DNA of 53,619 bases from DAIDKA01 sp036498905 (GTDB taxonomy: Bacteria; Pseudomonadota; Gammaproteobacteria; Steroidobacterales; Steroidobacteraceae), in NCBI GenBank assembly GCA_036498905.1, contig DASYER010000066.1, positions 1 to 53,619 on the forward strand, in the 5' to 3' direction. Within the stretch, counting starts at the first letter, position 1. Every line of letters begins with the position of its first letter. The translations under genes were made by a program, and so were the position numbers. Under the pieces are notes generated by a model that saw nothing but the letters and a program-made list of their open reading frames with translations, was not told the origin of the DNA and ran no database searches. This document shows, piece by piece, positions 18,579 to 26,610 of this stretch.

Positions 18579-18953
18579 ATGAACTGGTTCTGGAGTCGCC
18601 GCATGACGCCGGTAAGCGCGTCGGTCCGCCGACTGAGTGCATCTTTGGATGACCCCGTGAAACTCGGGCTGCTGCTGCGTGAGCTGCCGGAATCCGAAGA
18701 GCTGCGCCCGCGCCTGGCCGCAACCTTCTACGCGCGCGCCTGGGACCCTGCGACCGAACGCGATCTGTGGATTGTGAGCGACGGCAGCCGGATCGATTGC
18801 TACGTACTGGCGGGCCTCAAGTTTCAGCAGGCGGCCTCGGTGCGCGTGCGCTGGGATGTGAACAAGCGCGAACCGTCCAATCTGTCGGTGGAGTCCCTGG
18901 CGGATTGTGTGGCCAAGGTGATCGAAGGCAGCGTTACACTCGTCGAGGAGTAA
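18579..18953 (+). CDS. Hypothetical cytosolic protein, 124 residues
   Basis: The product starts MNWFWSRRMTP and has no signal peptide or membrane helix. It is mixed alpha/beta with segments DLWIVSDGSRIDCYVLAGLKFQ and VRVRWDVNKRE. No family was recognised. It is separated by 171 nt from copD and by 29 nt from the MFS transporter, so it may be co-transcribed with the latter. GC content and codon use match the neighbours, which supports a real gene. Confidence 0.65.
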   Translation: MNWFWSRRMTPVSASVRRLSASLDDPVKLGLLLRELPESEELRPRLAATFYARAWDPATERDLWIVSDGSRIDCYVLAGLKFQQAASVRVRWDVNKREPSNLSVESLADCVAKVIEGSVTLVEE

Positions 18954-18982
18954 CGGTCGCGGCCCGACCCGGCTTTGGCATA

Positions 18983-20398
18983 ATGGCCAATTGCGCCGCA
19001 GAAGCGCGCCGGTTGTCGGGTAGTACAGGGGGCGATTTGGGGCAGACCATCCGGATCGATGATCTCGTTGATGGCCAGAAGTTTCGCGGGTTTAATTTCA
19101 ACCTGCTGTTCTGGTCATTCCTGGCCATGTTCGCCGATGGCTATGACATCAGTGTCATGCCGTTCGCAATGCCGACTTTTGCCAAGCTGTGGCATGTGGA
19201 TGCCGGCTATCTGGGCTACGCGATCACGGCCAGTTTGGCCGGGGTGCTGCTAGGTTCCCCGCTGCTCGGTTACGTGGGAGATCGGTACGGCCGCAAGATG
19301 GCGATTCTGCTGGGGAGTGTCATCTATGGCGTGACCACCCTGGCGGTAATCTGGGAGCACACCTACTGGGTGACCCTGGCGCTGCGCTTCCTGACCGGGA
19401 TCGGCATCGGCGGACTGATGCCGAATACCATCGCCCTGAACTCCGAACTGTCTCCCAAGCGCCTGCGGGCGACGCTCGTAGTCCTGATGTTCACCGGTAT
19501 CACGCTGGGCAGCGGCGCTCCGGGCTTCATCTCCGCCTGGATGCTGCCAAAGTTTGGCTGGCCGGTGCTGTTCGTGGTCGGAGGTGCGGTACCGCTGCTG
19601 GTGGCCGTCTTTCTGTACTTTTTGCTGCCGGAGTCGGTGAAGTTCCTGGGAAGCCGCCCCGAGCGGCGCGTGGAGCTGCTGGCCACCGCACGTCGCATGC
19701 GTCGCGATCTGAACCTCGCGGATGACACGCAGTTCGAGACCGCAACAGGGTCGAAGGCCGGCTCAGGCGGCCTAGGGTTTGCGCAGATCTTTGGACCCGG
19801 ATTCACCGCCATCACGCCGCTCCTGTGGGTGTGCTTCGTCACGGCGCTGATGGCCAACTACTTCCTGAACTCCTGGACTCCGCTGCTGTTCAATAATGCG
19901 GGACTCACACCCGAGAAGGCGGCCCTGGCCTCGAGTCTCTATCACATCGGCGGTACCGTCGGTGGCCTGCTGATCAGCGTGCTGCTGGATCGATTCGGCT
20001 TCGTCGTGATTGCGGTGCTGTTCGCTTGCGCCGCTCCGGCCATCGCGGCCATCGGCGGCAGCGCGATGACCTATGGAGCACTAGCGCCGCTGGCAACCAT
20101 GGCCGGATTTTGTGTATTGGGCGCGCAGTTCGGCAATAACGCGGCCGCGGGACTGCTGTATCCGACACAGTTTCGCTCCAAAGGGGTCGGTTGGGCGCTG
20201 GGCATCGGTCGTTTCGGTTCGGTGGTCGGTCCGCTGCTGGGTGGCCAACTGATCAAGATGCACCTGCCCATGCGGCAGCTGTTTCTGGCCGCCTCCGCGC
20301 CGATGGTCGTGGGTGCGATTGCCGCGGTGATACTGGTGCGCTTGTGCTACGTGCGCCTCGGCACCTTGCGCTTAGGCGACGTACCGATGCAGCGTTAG
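18983..20398 (+). CDS. MFS transporter, aromatic acid:H+ symporter (AAHS)-like
   Basis: I chose the ATG at 18983 (471 residues) because translation upstream in this frame reads the preceding gene out of frame. The protein has 12 predicted helices. Helix 1 carries the AAHS-type DGYD motif (FADGYDISVMPFAMP), and the loop between helices 2 and 3 carries the MFS signature GDRYGRKMAIL. Family members import benzoate-, vanillate- or 4-hydroxybenzoate-like acids with protons. The substrate is not known here. It is convergent with the peroxiredoxin gene, the two stops overlapping by 4 nt. Confidence 0.88.
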   Translation: MANCAAEARRLSGSTGGDLGQTIRIDDLVDGQKFRGFNFNLLFWSFLAMFADGYDISVMPFAMPTFAKLWHVDAGYLGYAITASLAGVLLGSPLLGYVGDRYGRKMAILLGSVIYGVTTLAVIWEHTYWVTLALRFLTGIGIGGLMPNTIALNSELSPKRLRATLVVLMFTGITLGSGAPGFISAWMLPKFGWPVLFVVGGAVPLLVAVFLYFLLPESVKFLGSRPERRVELLATARRMRRDLNLADDTQFETATGSKAGSGGLGFAQIFGPGFTAITPLLWVCFVTALMANYFLNSWTPLLFNNAGLTPEKAALASSLYHIGGTVGGLLISVLLDRFGFVVIAVLFACAAPAIAAIGGSAMTYGALAPLATMAGFCVLGAQFGNNAAAGLLYPTQFRSKGVGWALGIGRFGSVVGPLLGGQLIKMHLPMRQLFLAASAPMVVGAIAAVILVRLCYVRLGTLRLGDVPMQR

Positions 20399-20850
20399 CG
20401 TGTGTGGGCCATAGCGGCCTTACGAAAAAACTCTTCGTGACGGCCGATGCGCAAGTCCGCCACGACGGCATCCTCGATGAGGCCCGCACGGCTGATCAGA
20501 AAGCTGGCGCGGCGAATGCCGAAGCCCAGCGGGCCTAAGACGTCGTAGGCGCGAGCCAGCAGCTTGTCCGGATCACACAGCAGGGTAAAGGGTAGGGCGT
20601 ACTTCGCCGCGAAGGCCGCATGGCTCTCGGCCGATTGCGGACTGACTCCGGCCACCCCGATCCCGGCCGCAACCAGCTGCGCATGCAGATCGCGCAATGA
20701 GCAAGCCTCCCGAGTACAGCCAGGTGTGAAATCGGCAGGGTAGAAGTACAGGATCAGCGGCCCGTTTCTGAGCAGATCGCGCAGACTGACCGCCTCATTG
20801 TTCTGGTTGTGGGCCGTGAATTCAGGCGCGCGGTTTCCGGCTGCGAGCAT
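20395..20850 (-). CDS. Peroxiredoxin of the Bcp/PrxQ type
   Basis: The 151-residue thioredoxin-fold protein has the Bcp active site DFTPGCTREAC. C45 is the peroxidatic and C50 the likely resolving cysteine, the same positions as in E. coli Bcp. It reduces hydroperoxides with electrons from thioredoxin. It is shorter at the C-terminus than some AhpC enzymes, as expected for Bcp. It is transcribed away from the tRNA gene. Confidence 0.93.
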   Translation of the reverse strand: MLAAGNRAPEFTAHNQNNEAVSLRDLLRNGPLILYFYPADFTPGCTREACSLRDLHAQLVAAGIGVAGVSPQSAESHAAFAAKYALPFTLLCDPDKLLARAYDVLGPLGFGIRRASFLISRAGLIEDAVVADLRIGRHEEFFRKAAMAHTR

Positions 20851-20910
20851 CGCGCCAGCTCCTTGAAAATCATTGGGAAAACGAACGCTGGTATCTTATC
20901 CGTTATAGGG

Positions 20911-20938
20911 TTGCGATCTCGGAGGCGAATGCTAGAAT
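20911..20938 (+). promoter_or_regulatory. Sigma-70-type promoter of the tRNA-Ala gene
   Basis: TTGCGA (20911-20916) and TAGAAT (20933-20938) are separated by 16 nt. The C/G-rich stretch after the -10 box (CGCCCGC) is typical of stringently controlled stable-RNA promoters. The tRNA starts about 58 nt after the -10 box, leaving a 5' leader of about 50 nt. Confidence 0.6.
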
Positions 20939-20995
20939 CGCCCGCTCTTTTGGGGACCCCGGCCCTGTGGCCTTGGGGCTCCCATGCGAACATGT

Positions 20996-21071
<76 letters not shown>

Positions 21072-21078
21072 TCTTTCT

Positions 21079-21201
21079 GTCCACGCGTGTCCATGGCCGT
21101 CCACCGGTATCCATGGTGTCACACAATGTATAATACTTTCAGACACTTAGCGTCAACGCTCCACAAACCTCCTCCATGGGCGTCTACCGGCATCCAAGTC
21201 C
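21079..21201 (+). repeat. 10-bp-phased GTCCA repeats downstream of tRNA-Ala (candidate att/integrase arm region)
   Basis: GTCCA/ATCCA words recur at 21079, 21089, 21099 and 21109, exactly every 10 bp. A diverged second cluster is at 21173-21201 (TCCATGG, TCTACCGG and ATCCA, again every 10 bp). The two clusters share a 22-nt imperfect repeat around CCATGG-CGTC-ACCGG-ATCCA. Phased short repeats directly after a tRNA 3' end are seen at genomic-island integration sites. No integrase gene is present nearby. The AT-rich stretch between the clusters holds a perfect TATAAT at 21129-21134. Confidence 0.5.
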
Positions 21202-21254
21202 TGACGGGGTATATCTGGGGGTGACCTGATGGTGTTCTTCGGTCCACCGATAAC

Positions 21255-21650
21255 TTAGGAAATGGCCGATTTGAACCGCTGGGGTTTGTAGGTCCATTGC
21301 CAGAGTTGGTTTCCGGCGTACGTGACATCTGCTGATCGCTTTTTGGCCCTGCATTTCTGGGCAAACTCAGAAGGCGTCAGCTCCTTGAGAGCCTGCTGAG
21401 GGCGGCTATCGTTATAGTCCAACCGCCACGCCTCGATCTTCTCCTGTGCCTCTGCCATCGTCTCGAGCCAGTGTGTGTTTAGGCACTCATCGCGGAGCGA
21501 TCCATTGAAAGACTCCACGTGTCCATTGTCCGTAGGTTTTCCAGTCGGTTGAAGTCGATTTGAACCCGATTGTCGTACGCCCACGCTGGACCGACTTTCC
21601 CGCAGCAGGTCAAGGGCCATTATCCCGAAGTATCAACTGGACCGAAAATC
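21255..21650 (-). pseudogene. IS3-family transposase (OrfB) C-terminal remnant
   Basis: The intact part reads GKPTDNGHVESFNGSLRDECL and continues through RLDYNDSRPQQAL and LTPSEFAQK, the hallmark C-terminal half of IS3-family DDE integrases including the catalytic glutamate (VESFN). Upstream the coding continues in another frame as WAYDNRVQIDFNR, the expected preceding motif, showing a one-base loss near 21540. Still earlier, LRDNGP (the second catalytic Asp) is followed by a TGA stop and a shortened segment. The N-terminal half and OrfA are missing. It is a dead fragment, with no clear terminal inverted repeats. Confidence 0.85.
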
Positions 21651-21807
21651 GACTCTCAGGTCACGCATGCATACCATCACTGCGACGGACTCTTTCGCGA
21701 AGATGAACGGCGAATGGAGACAGGTTGCAAGTCACGGGTCAGAGACAAAGTAGCCGTATGCCGCGAGGCCCTGACAGCCATATCGGGGCCCGCTCTCCAG
21801 AGGAGAC

Positions 21808-21825
21808 TCACATGTTTTCATGTGA
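21808..21825. other. Perfect 7-bp inverted repeat TCACATG-TTTT-CATGTGA
   Basis: The palindrome lies between the IS3 remnant and the outer-membrane protein gene, about 100 nt before its likely start. It could be an operator or a small hairpin. The half-site order (TCACA...TGTGA) is the reverse of a CRP site, so CRP is not supported. The remaining sequence 21651-21926 holds nothing else recognisable. Confidence 0.35.
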
Positions 21826-21926
21826 ATGGTGTTTGCCGGTGGTCGGCACTCTGAGCGGCCCGCGCTTCCTGGGCTTCTGTGACACCAATCACTCCGCCTA
21901 TGGAGTCGATGGGATCAAATCAGATA

Positions 21927-23153
21927 ATGGGAATCGTGCGCGGAGCGCTTGCCGGGATGCTGTTATGGTGCGGCATGACTGTGCATGCGTCTGAACTGCA
22001 CGGCGAAGCCGAGTTTGTTCTCGGAACTGGCAGCGGCCAAACAGGGTCGACGCAGACGGGCCTTGGTAAGAATGACTTCGATGGCGCCGTCGACCCATGG
22101 CGAAATTCGAGCGCGACGTTGACCATTCAAACACAGTTGTTCGATGAGATCTCCGGGTGGGTGACTTTCAGCGCGGATGGCGAGCGCTCCCAGGTGCTGG
22201 ATGTCCAGGAGGCTTGGCTCGCCTGGAAGCCCGTTCCAAGCGGCCCTTGGCGAACGCGGATCCGTCTCGGCTCCTTCTTTCCGCCCACGAGTTTGGAAAT
22301 TGAGCCAAATAGCCCCAGCTGGAAGCCTGTCAGGACACTGTCCAGTTCAGCCATCAATACCTGGATCGGCGAAGAGCTGCGATCTAATGGCCTTGAGCTG
22401 GCTTTCTCGCGCCGGGGCCTGATGATCGGATCCCCGCACGACTTCGACTTCACACTCGCCGCCATCAGCGCGAACGATCCGGCAGGAACGCTGCTCGCAT
22501 GGCGGGGCTGGACCTTCGGGGATCGCATCACGGGCCTCACTGAAACGCTGCGGCTGCCAGATTTGCCGGTGTATCGCCCCGACGGGCCGATCCCGCGTCA
22601 AACCCGTAACGTTCGTGAATTTCGGGATATCGATGGCGTACCGGGCTATTACGCGTCGGCGAGTTACACCTACGCGCATACCGTCCAGGTTTCATTCCTG
22701 CACTACGATAACGAGGGACATCCGCTGGACGTCGTCCAAGGCCAATACAGCTGGGAGACAAGGTTCAACCATCTCTCGGTGCAGGTCCTGCTGCCAGCAG
22801 GCTGGGAAATACTGTCCCAGGCGATCCAAGGCACCACCTTGATGGGCGCCGATGCCGTCCATGTACGCTTCAGAGCCCTGTACTTGCTGGCCAGTCATCC
22901 GTTCGGCCCCGGAGATCTGACCCTTCGCTGGGATCTATTTCGCACCCAAGACATCGACCTGCTACCGACGGACCCCAATAGCGAGCACGGGAATGCTCTG
23001 GCGCTGGCGTACCGCCTGCCCTTGGGCAAGCAGCTTCACTGGGTCTCCGAGTTCCTCTGGGTCGATAGTACCCGTGCTGCGCACATTCTCCTCGGCGAGC
23101 CCACCCGCGCAATCGAGCGCAGCTTGAGCACGGCGTTGCGCTGGGATTTCTGA
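21927..23153 (+). CDS. Outer-membrane beta-barrel/porin-like protein, unknown substrate
   Basis: From the ATG at 21927 the 408-residue product has a signal peptide (GIVRGALAGMLLWCGMTVHA-SE). Earlier in-frame ATGs at 21879, 21900 and 21909 cannot be excluded. The mature protein is rich in alternating polar/hydrophobic strands with aromatic girdles. It contains GEAEFVLGTGSGQTG, an EAWLAWKP strand typical of porins, and a C-terminal aromatic residue (TALRWDF) as used for barrel insertion. No named family was recognised. It stands alone between the IS remnant and the convergent nrsF/sigF pair; 196 nt without features separate it from nrsF. Confidence 0.7.
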   Translation: MGIVRGALAGMLLWCGMTVHASELHGEAEFVLGTGSGQTGSTQTGLGKNDFDGAVDPWRNSSATLTIQTQLFDEISGWVTFSADGERSQVLDVQEAWLAWKPVPSGPWRTRIRLGSFFPPTSLEIEPNSPSWKPVRTLSSSAINTWIGEELRSNGLELAFSRRGLMIGSPHDFDFTLAAISANDPAGTLLAWRGWTFGDRITGLTETLRLPDLPVYRPDGPIPRQTRNVREFRDIDGVPGYYASASYTYAHTVQVSFLHYDNEGHPLDVVQGQYSWETRFNHLSVQVLLPAGWEILSQAIQGTTLMGADAVHVRFRALYLLASHPFGPGDLTLRWDLFRTQDIDLLPTDPNSEHGNALALAYRLPLGKQLHWVSEFLWVDSTRAAHILLGEPTRAIERSLSTALRWDF

Positions 23154-23349
23154 TCTGCGCATGTTGCGCGGCACCCACGAAGTCCTTGGAACCAAGCACG
23201 CGGGAAGGGGTTCCACGGGCTCTGCAGATCGGCCGGCGGACCGTGTGTCTTGCAGGAAGTTCACCATCCCGGACTTGCTCGTCGATTTTGGTAACAACGA
23301 AGACTGGCAAATGCCTGGTTTCCTCGACACGGTCTGTCGAGCCGGCCCG

Positions 23350-24006
23350 CTACCAGCGCAGAAGCCGCGGGCCAAGCAATGCTCCCATCGCGGCGGCCAG
23401 CATGATGCCCAAGCTGTACCACGTCAGAACGAATAGCGCAGAGACTTCCGGGCAGTGCAGGCAATAGATCGTCGCCGCCCACGCGCCGGCGGCTAAGCCC
23501 GCTGTGGCGCCCGCCGCGCGCAGACGCACCGGCGCTAAGGCACGGAACGACCACAACAGGCCGATGAAGATCGGCACTGCCAGTGTCAGTACCAGCCAAG
23601 GGCAGACTTTCCAGCTGTGTCCCAGCCACATCGCCAGCCACTGCTGTACTGGCGTGCGTGCCAGTTCACCGATGCCGATGCCGGTGAGCAGCAGAGCAGG
23701 AATGGCGAGAGGCCATAGCGGTCGCAGCGAGTCTGCGGTCGGGCGGGCCAGCCGCGCCGTTGCGATGATCGCAAGCAACCCCACAGAGATCGTGTAGGCC
23801 CACTTCATCCAGAAAGAAAATCCGTGCAAGGCCTCGCGAAGGTCCGGGCGTAGCCCGAGCACCGTGACGACCAATGCCGCGGTGAACACGGCTCCGCAAG
23901 CTGCGCCGAGAGCAATACGTCGGCCCACCGCATTGCGACGTACGGGTGGCACGTCGCGCCCGAGAGAATGGATGAGCTGTTCGGTGTCCATGTTTGTGTC
24001 CGTCAT
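23350..24006 (-). CDS. nrsF: NrsF-type (DUF1109) membrane anti-sigma factor
   Basis: The 218-residue product has a short cytosolic N-terminus and six predicted membrane helices, matching the DUF1109/NrsF family that holds ECF SigF at the membrane. C135 (WKVCPW) and C182/C185 (YCLHCPE) match the conserved cysteines (C131 and C181) reported to sense heavy metals in Caulobacter NrsF; C37 is extra. It overlaps the sigma factor stop by 4 nt (ATGA), the usual gene order. Metal or oxidant binding should release the sigma factor. Confidence 0.9.
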   Translation of the reverse strand: MTDTNMDTEQLIHSLGRDVPPVRRNAVGRRIALGAACGAVFTAALVVTVLGLRPDLREALHGFSFWMKWAYTISVGLLAIIATARLARPTADSLRPLWPLAIPALLLTGIGIGELARTPVQQWLAMWLGHSWKVCPWLVLTLAVPIFIGLLWSFRALAPVRLRAAGATAGLAAGAWAATIYCLHCPEVSALFVLTWYSLGIMLAAAMGALLGPRLLRW

Positions 24007-24539
24007 CGGCTCCCACGCAGGCGGTGGGCAAGAGCCTTCAATCCGCGATGCACAGAGACCTTCACGTCCGATTCTCCGATTCCGGCATCCTTGGCGGCTT
24101 CGGAGATACTGAGCCCGTCAAGGTGTGTGCTGCGAATGGCCAGCGACTGCTTCGGCGGCAGGCCGGCCAGCAGTCGGTCTACGTCGATGCGGGCTGTTGC
24201 TGCTTCCTCGAAGCCTTCCACAACGAGCATTTCCCCCACGTCCTCTACCGATACCGTCGCGCGCCGGCGGCGATAGTGGTCGATGAGCCGGTAACGGGCG
24301 ATAGCATAGAGCCAGGCCGTGAAGGGGCGTCCCCGATCATAGGTTGCGCGCTTTTCATGCACAGCCAGCAACGTTTCCTGCACCAGGTCCTCCACATCTG
24401 CGCCGGCGTTGGACAGGCGTCGAGCGAAAAATCCCCGTAGCAATGGCACCACGGCGTGCAATAGCTCGATATGGGCCGCGGCATCGCCGTCGAGCCCACC
24501 GACCATCCATGCCCGCAGCTGTACCTCGCCTTCCCGCAT
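24003..24539 (-). CDS. sigF: ECF sigma factor, SigF type
   Basis: The product has ECF region 2 (DVEDLVQETLLAVHEKRATYDRGRPF then AWLYAIARYRLIDHYRRRR) and region 4 (LLAGLPPKQSLAIRSTHLDGLSISEAAKDAGIGESDVKVSVHRGLKAL). I set the start at the ATG 24539 (178 residues). CCTCCCT at 24545-24551 gives a strong AGGGAGG ribosome site 5 nt upstream on the coding strand, and the promoter -10 box at 24558-24563 overlaps the longer alternative start at 24566. It is followed by nrsF with a 4-nt overlap. It probably reads the GTAAC-N16-CGTAT sites at 24558, 24708 and 32464. Confidence 0.92.
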   Translation of the reverse strand: MREGEVQLRAWMVGGLDGDAAAHIELLHAVVPLLRGFFARRLSNAGADVEDLVQETLLAVHEKRATYDRGRPFTAWLYAIARYRLIDHYRRRRATVSVEDVGEMLVVEGFEEAATARIDVDRLLAGLPPKQSLAIRSTHLDGLSISEAAKDAGIGESDVKVSVHRGLKALAHRLRGSR

Positions 24540-24557
24540 CCGCGCCTCCCTGTTCTG

Positions 24558-24585
24558 CATACGCACAGTGCGCCAGATTGGTTAC
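24558..24585 (-). promoter_or_regulatory. SigF-type ECF promoter of sigF-nrsF
   Basis: On the minus strand GTAACC (24585-24580), 16 nt, then CGTATG (24563-24558). The -35 element equals the GTAACC reported for Caulobacter SigF promoters, with the same 16-nt spacer; the -10 element differs from the reported CGAA in reading CGTA. Transcription would start near 24551, leaving a very short leader that just includes the ribosome site. It implies autoregulation. Confidence 0.75.
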
Positions 24586-24707
24586 AGGTGGAAACCGGCG
24601 AGTAGATGGCCGCGGGACGGCAGCTACAATTTAGGTACAGCTCACGCTTGTGTATGGAGGAGATAATATTTCGGCTGGACGTCTCCCGTCCCAGCTCGTC
24701 ACCTGTC

Positions 24708-24735
24708 GTAACTTTTCCTGGGGCTGGTGCGTATG
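24708..24735 (+). promoter_or_regulatory. SigF-type ECF promoter of the beta-propeller gene
   Basis: GTAACT (24708-24713), 16 nt, then CGTATG (24730-24735). It has the same architecture as the site ahead of sigF, in divergent orientation. The gene start at 24790 lies about 50 nt downstream, with AAGGGG ahead of its ATG. The 122 nt between the two promoters (24586-24707) hold no supported gene. Confidence 0.75.
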
Positions 24736-24789
24736 GCGATGGCACGCAGCCACTTCGGCTTCGGCGTGCTTTACACAAGGGGATCCAGA

Positions 24790-25869
24790 ATGAATCGCAC
24801 CGACCGCTTAAGACCGTCTTCCGTTCGGCTGGGCGCACTGCTTGCCACGCTGGCGTTTGTCTCGGCACCCGCCTTTGCGGGCCACCAGAACGCCCGGGAT
24901 GTGCTGATCGTGACCAGCTCCAACAACTCCACCAACAACAGCGTGCTTGTTTTCAAGCTCGAAACTGGCCAGAAGCCGGCACTCGTGCTGACTGAGACGC
25001 TGCCGACGGGAGGGAAGGGCGGCGCCAGCACCAACGCCGGAATCGTGCAGTTTCAAGACCACTTTGGGGCTGTGGCGAACTACGGCACAAACACCGTGAC
25101 GCGCTTGGTCCGGGTGGGCGATTACATCGGTATGGACGGAATTCTCCCCTTGGCCGCGGGCTGCCAGAAGCCCGATTCCGTCGCCTTGAGCGCAGGACAT
25201 CTCTTTGTCGTGGGAACCAATTGCGCCGAAACTCTTCGTTGGCCGCAGGGCGGCCAGGCGAGTCAGCCGATCGCGCTCTCGGATCCCTCGGCCGCGCAGA
25301 TAGCGGTTGGCGACAGCTGGGCCGCCGTGACGTTGAGTTCTGGCTCTGTCCTGCAGATGCCGCTAAGGGCTGATGGTGCGCTGGCGGGGAGTGCTGCCAC
25401 GATTACACTTCCTGCGGAGGCCAATAATACGCCGCTGGGCGCTGCGTTCTGGGACGACAATCTGGGATTCACGCCTGCGCACAGTCCCGATAGCTTTGCC
25501 ATCGTCAATCCCAAGCGGGAGGTATTCCCGGTCGTGGGACCCACGCCCCCCTTTCCCACCAATGCACCGTGCTGGGTGGCCAAAGGTCCCGGAAACATCT
25601 GGTATACCGGCAACTCTCCGAGCCAGGCGATTTCGGTCTTCTTCAGCGACGATGAGGGTGGGGCTTTCTACAAGTCTGTGCCGGTTCCCGGCACCGCCAC
25701 GGATCTGGCGGTCTCGCCCGACGGTCGGTGGCTGGCGGCTCTCTACACCGCCGGTGGCAACGGCTACGTAGCAGTCTTTGCCATCGACGTTTATGGCAGC
25801 CTTACGCAGGTCGCCACATCAGCGGCTGTTGGCGTGGCTGCCTTCAGCGGAGTCGCGATCAGTCAGTGA
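24790..25869 (+). CDS. Secreted beta-propeller (lactonase/YncE-like) protein
   Basis: I chose ATG 24790 (359 residues) from the AAGGGG site and the promoter position. A signal peptide ends near AFA-GH. The mature part is a repeat of about 40-50-residue beta-sheet blades, for example VLIVTSSNNSTNNSVLVFKLE, ATDLAVSPDGRWLAALY and GYVAVFAIDVYGSLTQVA, as in seven-bladed lactonase/YncE-like propellers. Cysteines in AAGCQKPD and GTNCAETLRW may form a disulfide. The ligand or enzyme activity is unknown. The SigF-type promoter makes it a likely member of the metal/oxidant stress response. Confidence 0.75.
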   Translation: MNRTDRLRPSSVRLGALLATLAFVSAPAFAGHQNARDVLIVTSSNNSTNNSVLVFKLETGQKPALVLTETLPTGGKGGASTNAGIVQFQDHFGAVANYGTNTVTRLVRVGDYIGMDGILPLAAGCQKPDSVALSAGHLFVVGTNCAETLRWPQGGQASQPIALSDPSAAQIAVGDSWAAVTLSSGSVLQMPLRADGALAGSAATITLPAEANNTPLGAAFWDDNLGFTPAHSPDSFAIVNPKREVFPVVGPTPPFPTNAPCWVAKGPGNIWYTGNSPSQAISVFFSDDEGGAFYKSVPVPGTATDLAVSPDGRWLAALYTAGGNGYVAVFAIDVYGSLTQVATSAAVGVAAFSGVAISQ

Positions 25870-25970
25870 CGACATGACGGGAGTGGCTCGGCGGTCATTA
25901 CGCCGGGCCACTGTTCACATCGCACGGTTAACGCGGGCAACTGCCGCCCACACAAGTCTCAGAGGATGCC

Positions 25971-26516
25971 ATGGGATTGAGTTCTCTTTTCACCAAGATT
26001 GGCGTTTCACCCATTCCCGTTCCCTCGAGCTGGTATGCGGTGCCGCTGCGACTGATCGTGGGCCTCGGCTTCCTTGAGCACGGATACGCAAAATTCGCCC
26101 GCGGAGCGGACGGATTTATCTTGATTTTGCACGCCATCGGCATGCCATTCCCGCATCTGCTCGGTTGGGCGACGATCGCCATCGAGATCGTGGGAGGCCT
26201 ACTGGTCCTGTTCGGTGCTTTCATACCCATCGCCGCAGTGCCGATGATCGCTGTGCTCCTGGTAGCGACTTTTACCGTACACATTCCGAACGGATTCAGC
26301 TCAATCAAACTTCAATCCTACGACGCCGCCGGCGCACACTTCGGCCAACCCGGATACGAGACCGATCTACTCTATGTTGCAGCCCTACTTGCGCTGTGCG
26401 CTGGGGGCGCCGGCCCACTGTCGCTAGACAGCCGTTTCATGACGCGCCGAGCCCGTGCCGGTAATCAGGAGGCCGCGGGCACTGCGATGGACATGGCGAG
26501 TCGATCATTGGACTAG
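25971..26516 (+). CDS. DoxX-family membrane protein
   Basis: The 181-residue product has four membrane helices in the DoxX pattern, with PLRLIVGLGFLEHGYAKFARG at helix 1 and HLLGWATIAIEIVGGLLVLFGAFIPIAA at helix 2. It follows the propeller gene after 101 nt on the same strand and may be read from the same SigF-type promoter. DoxX proteins are frequent in SigF regulons and oxidative-stress loci; a redox or quinone-linked role is proposed for the family but unproven. A non-membrane tail of about 30 residues ends the protein. Confidence 0.85.
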   Translation: MGLSSLFTKIGVSPIPVPSSWYAVPLRLIVGLGFLEHGYAKFARGADGFILILHAIGMPFPHLLGWATIAIEIVGGLLVLFGAFIPIAAVPMIAVLLVATFTVHIPNGFSSIKLQSYDAAGAHFGQPGYETDLLYVAALLALCAGGAGPLSLDSRFMTRRARAGNQEAAGTAMDMASRSLD

Positions 26517-26560
26517 AATGATCCTGCATCATTCTCGCTCGCGCCAAACCTTGGGCGAGC
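26517..26560. other. Two hairpins between convergent genes
   Basis: AATGAT-CCTGC-ATCATT (26517-26533) is followed by a second stem GCTCGC...GCGAGC (26537-26560, extended by a CC/GG pair with a one-base bulge). They lie between the DoxX stop and the convergent TetR stop. No T-run follows on either strand, so intrinsic termination is uncertain. Confidence 0.35.
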
Positions 26561-26610
26561 TAATCACGCGGGATCAACTGCCGAAATCTCGGTTACGACT
26601 GGCGGGTGCC

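Noticed and set aside
21812..21994. 60-codon frame with CEWC motif and a fair ribosome site
   Set aside because: It overlaps the likely signal-peptide coding region of the outer-membrane protein in another frame and shows no family similarity.
24658..24995. Plus-strand frame starting MEEIIFRLDV between the divergent SigF promoters
   Set aside because: It starts upstream of the promoter at 24708 and runs out of frame through the signal-peptide region of the propeller gene.
26587..26596. GTAACC on the minus strand near the TetR gene end
   Set aside because: No CGTA at the required distance, and it points into no gene start.
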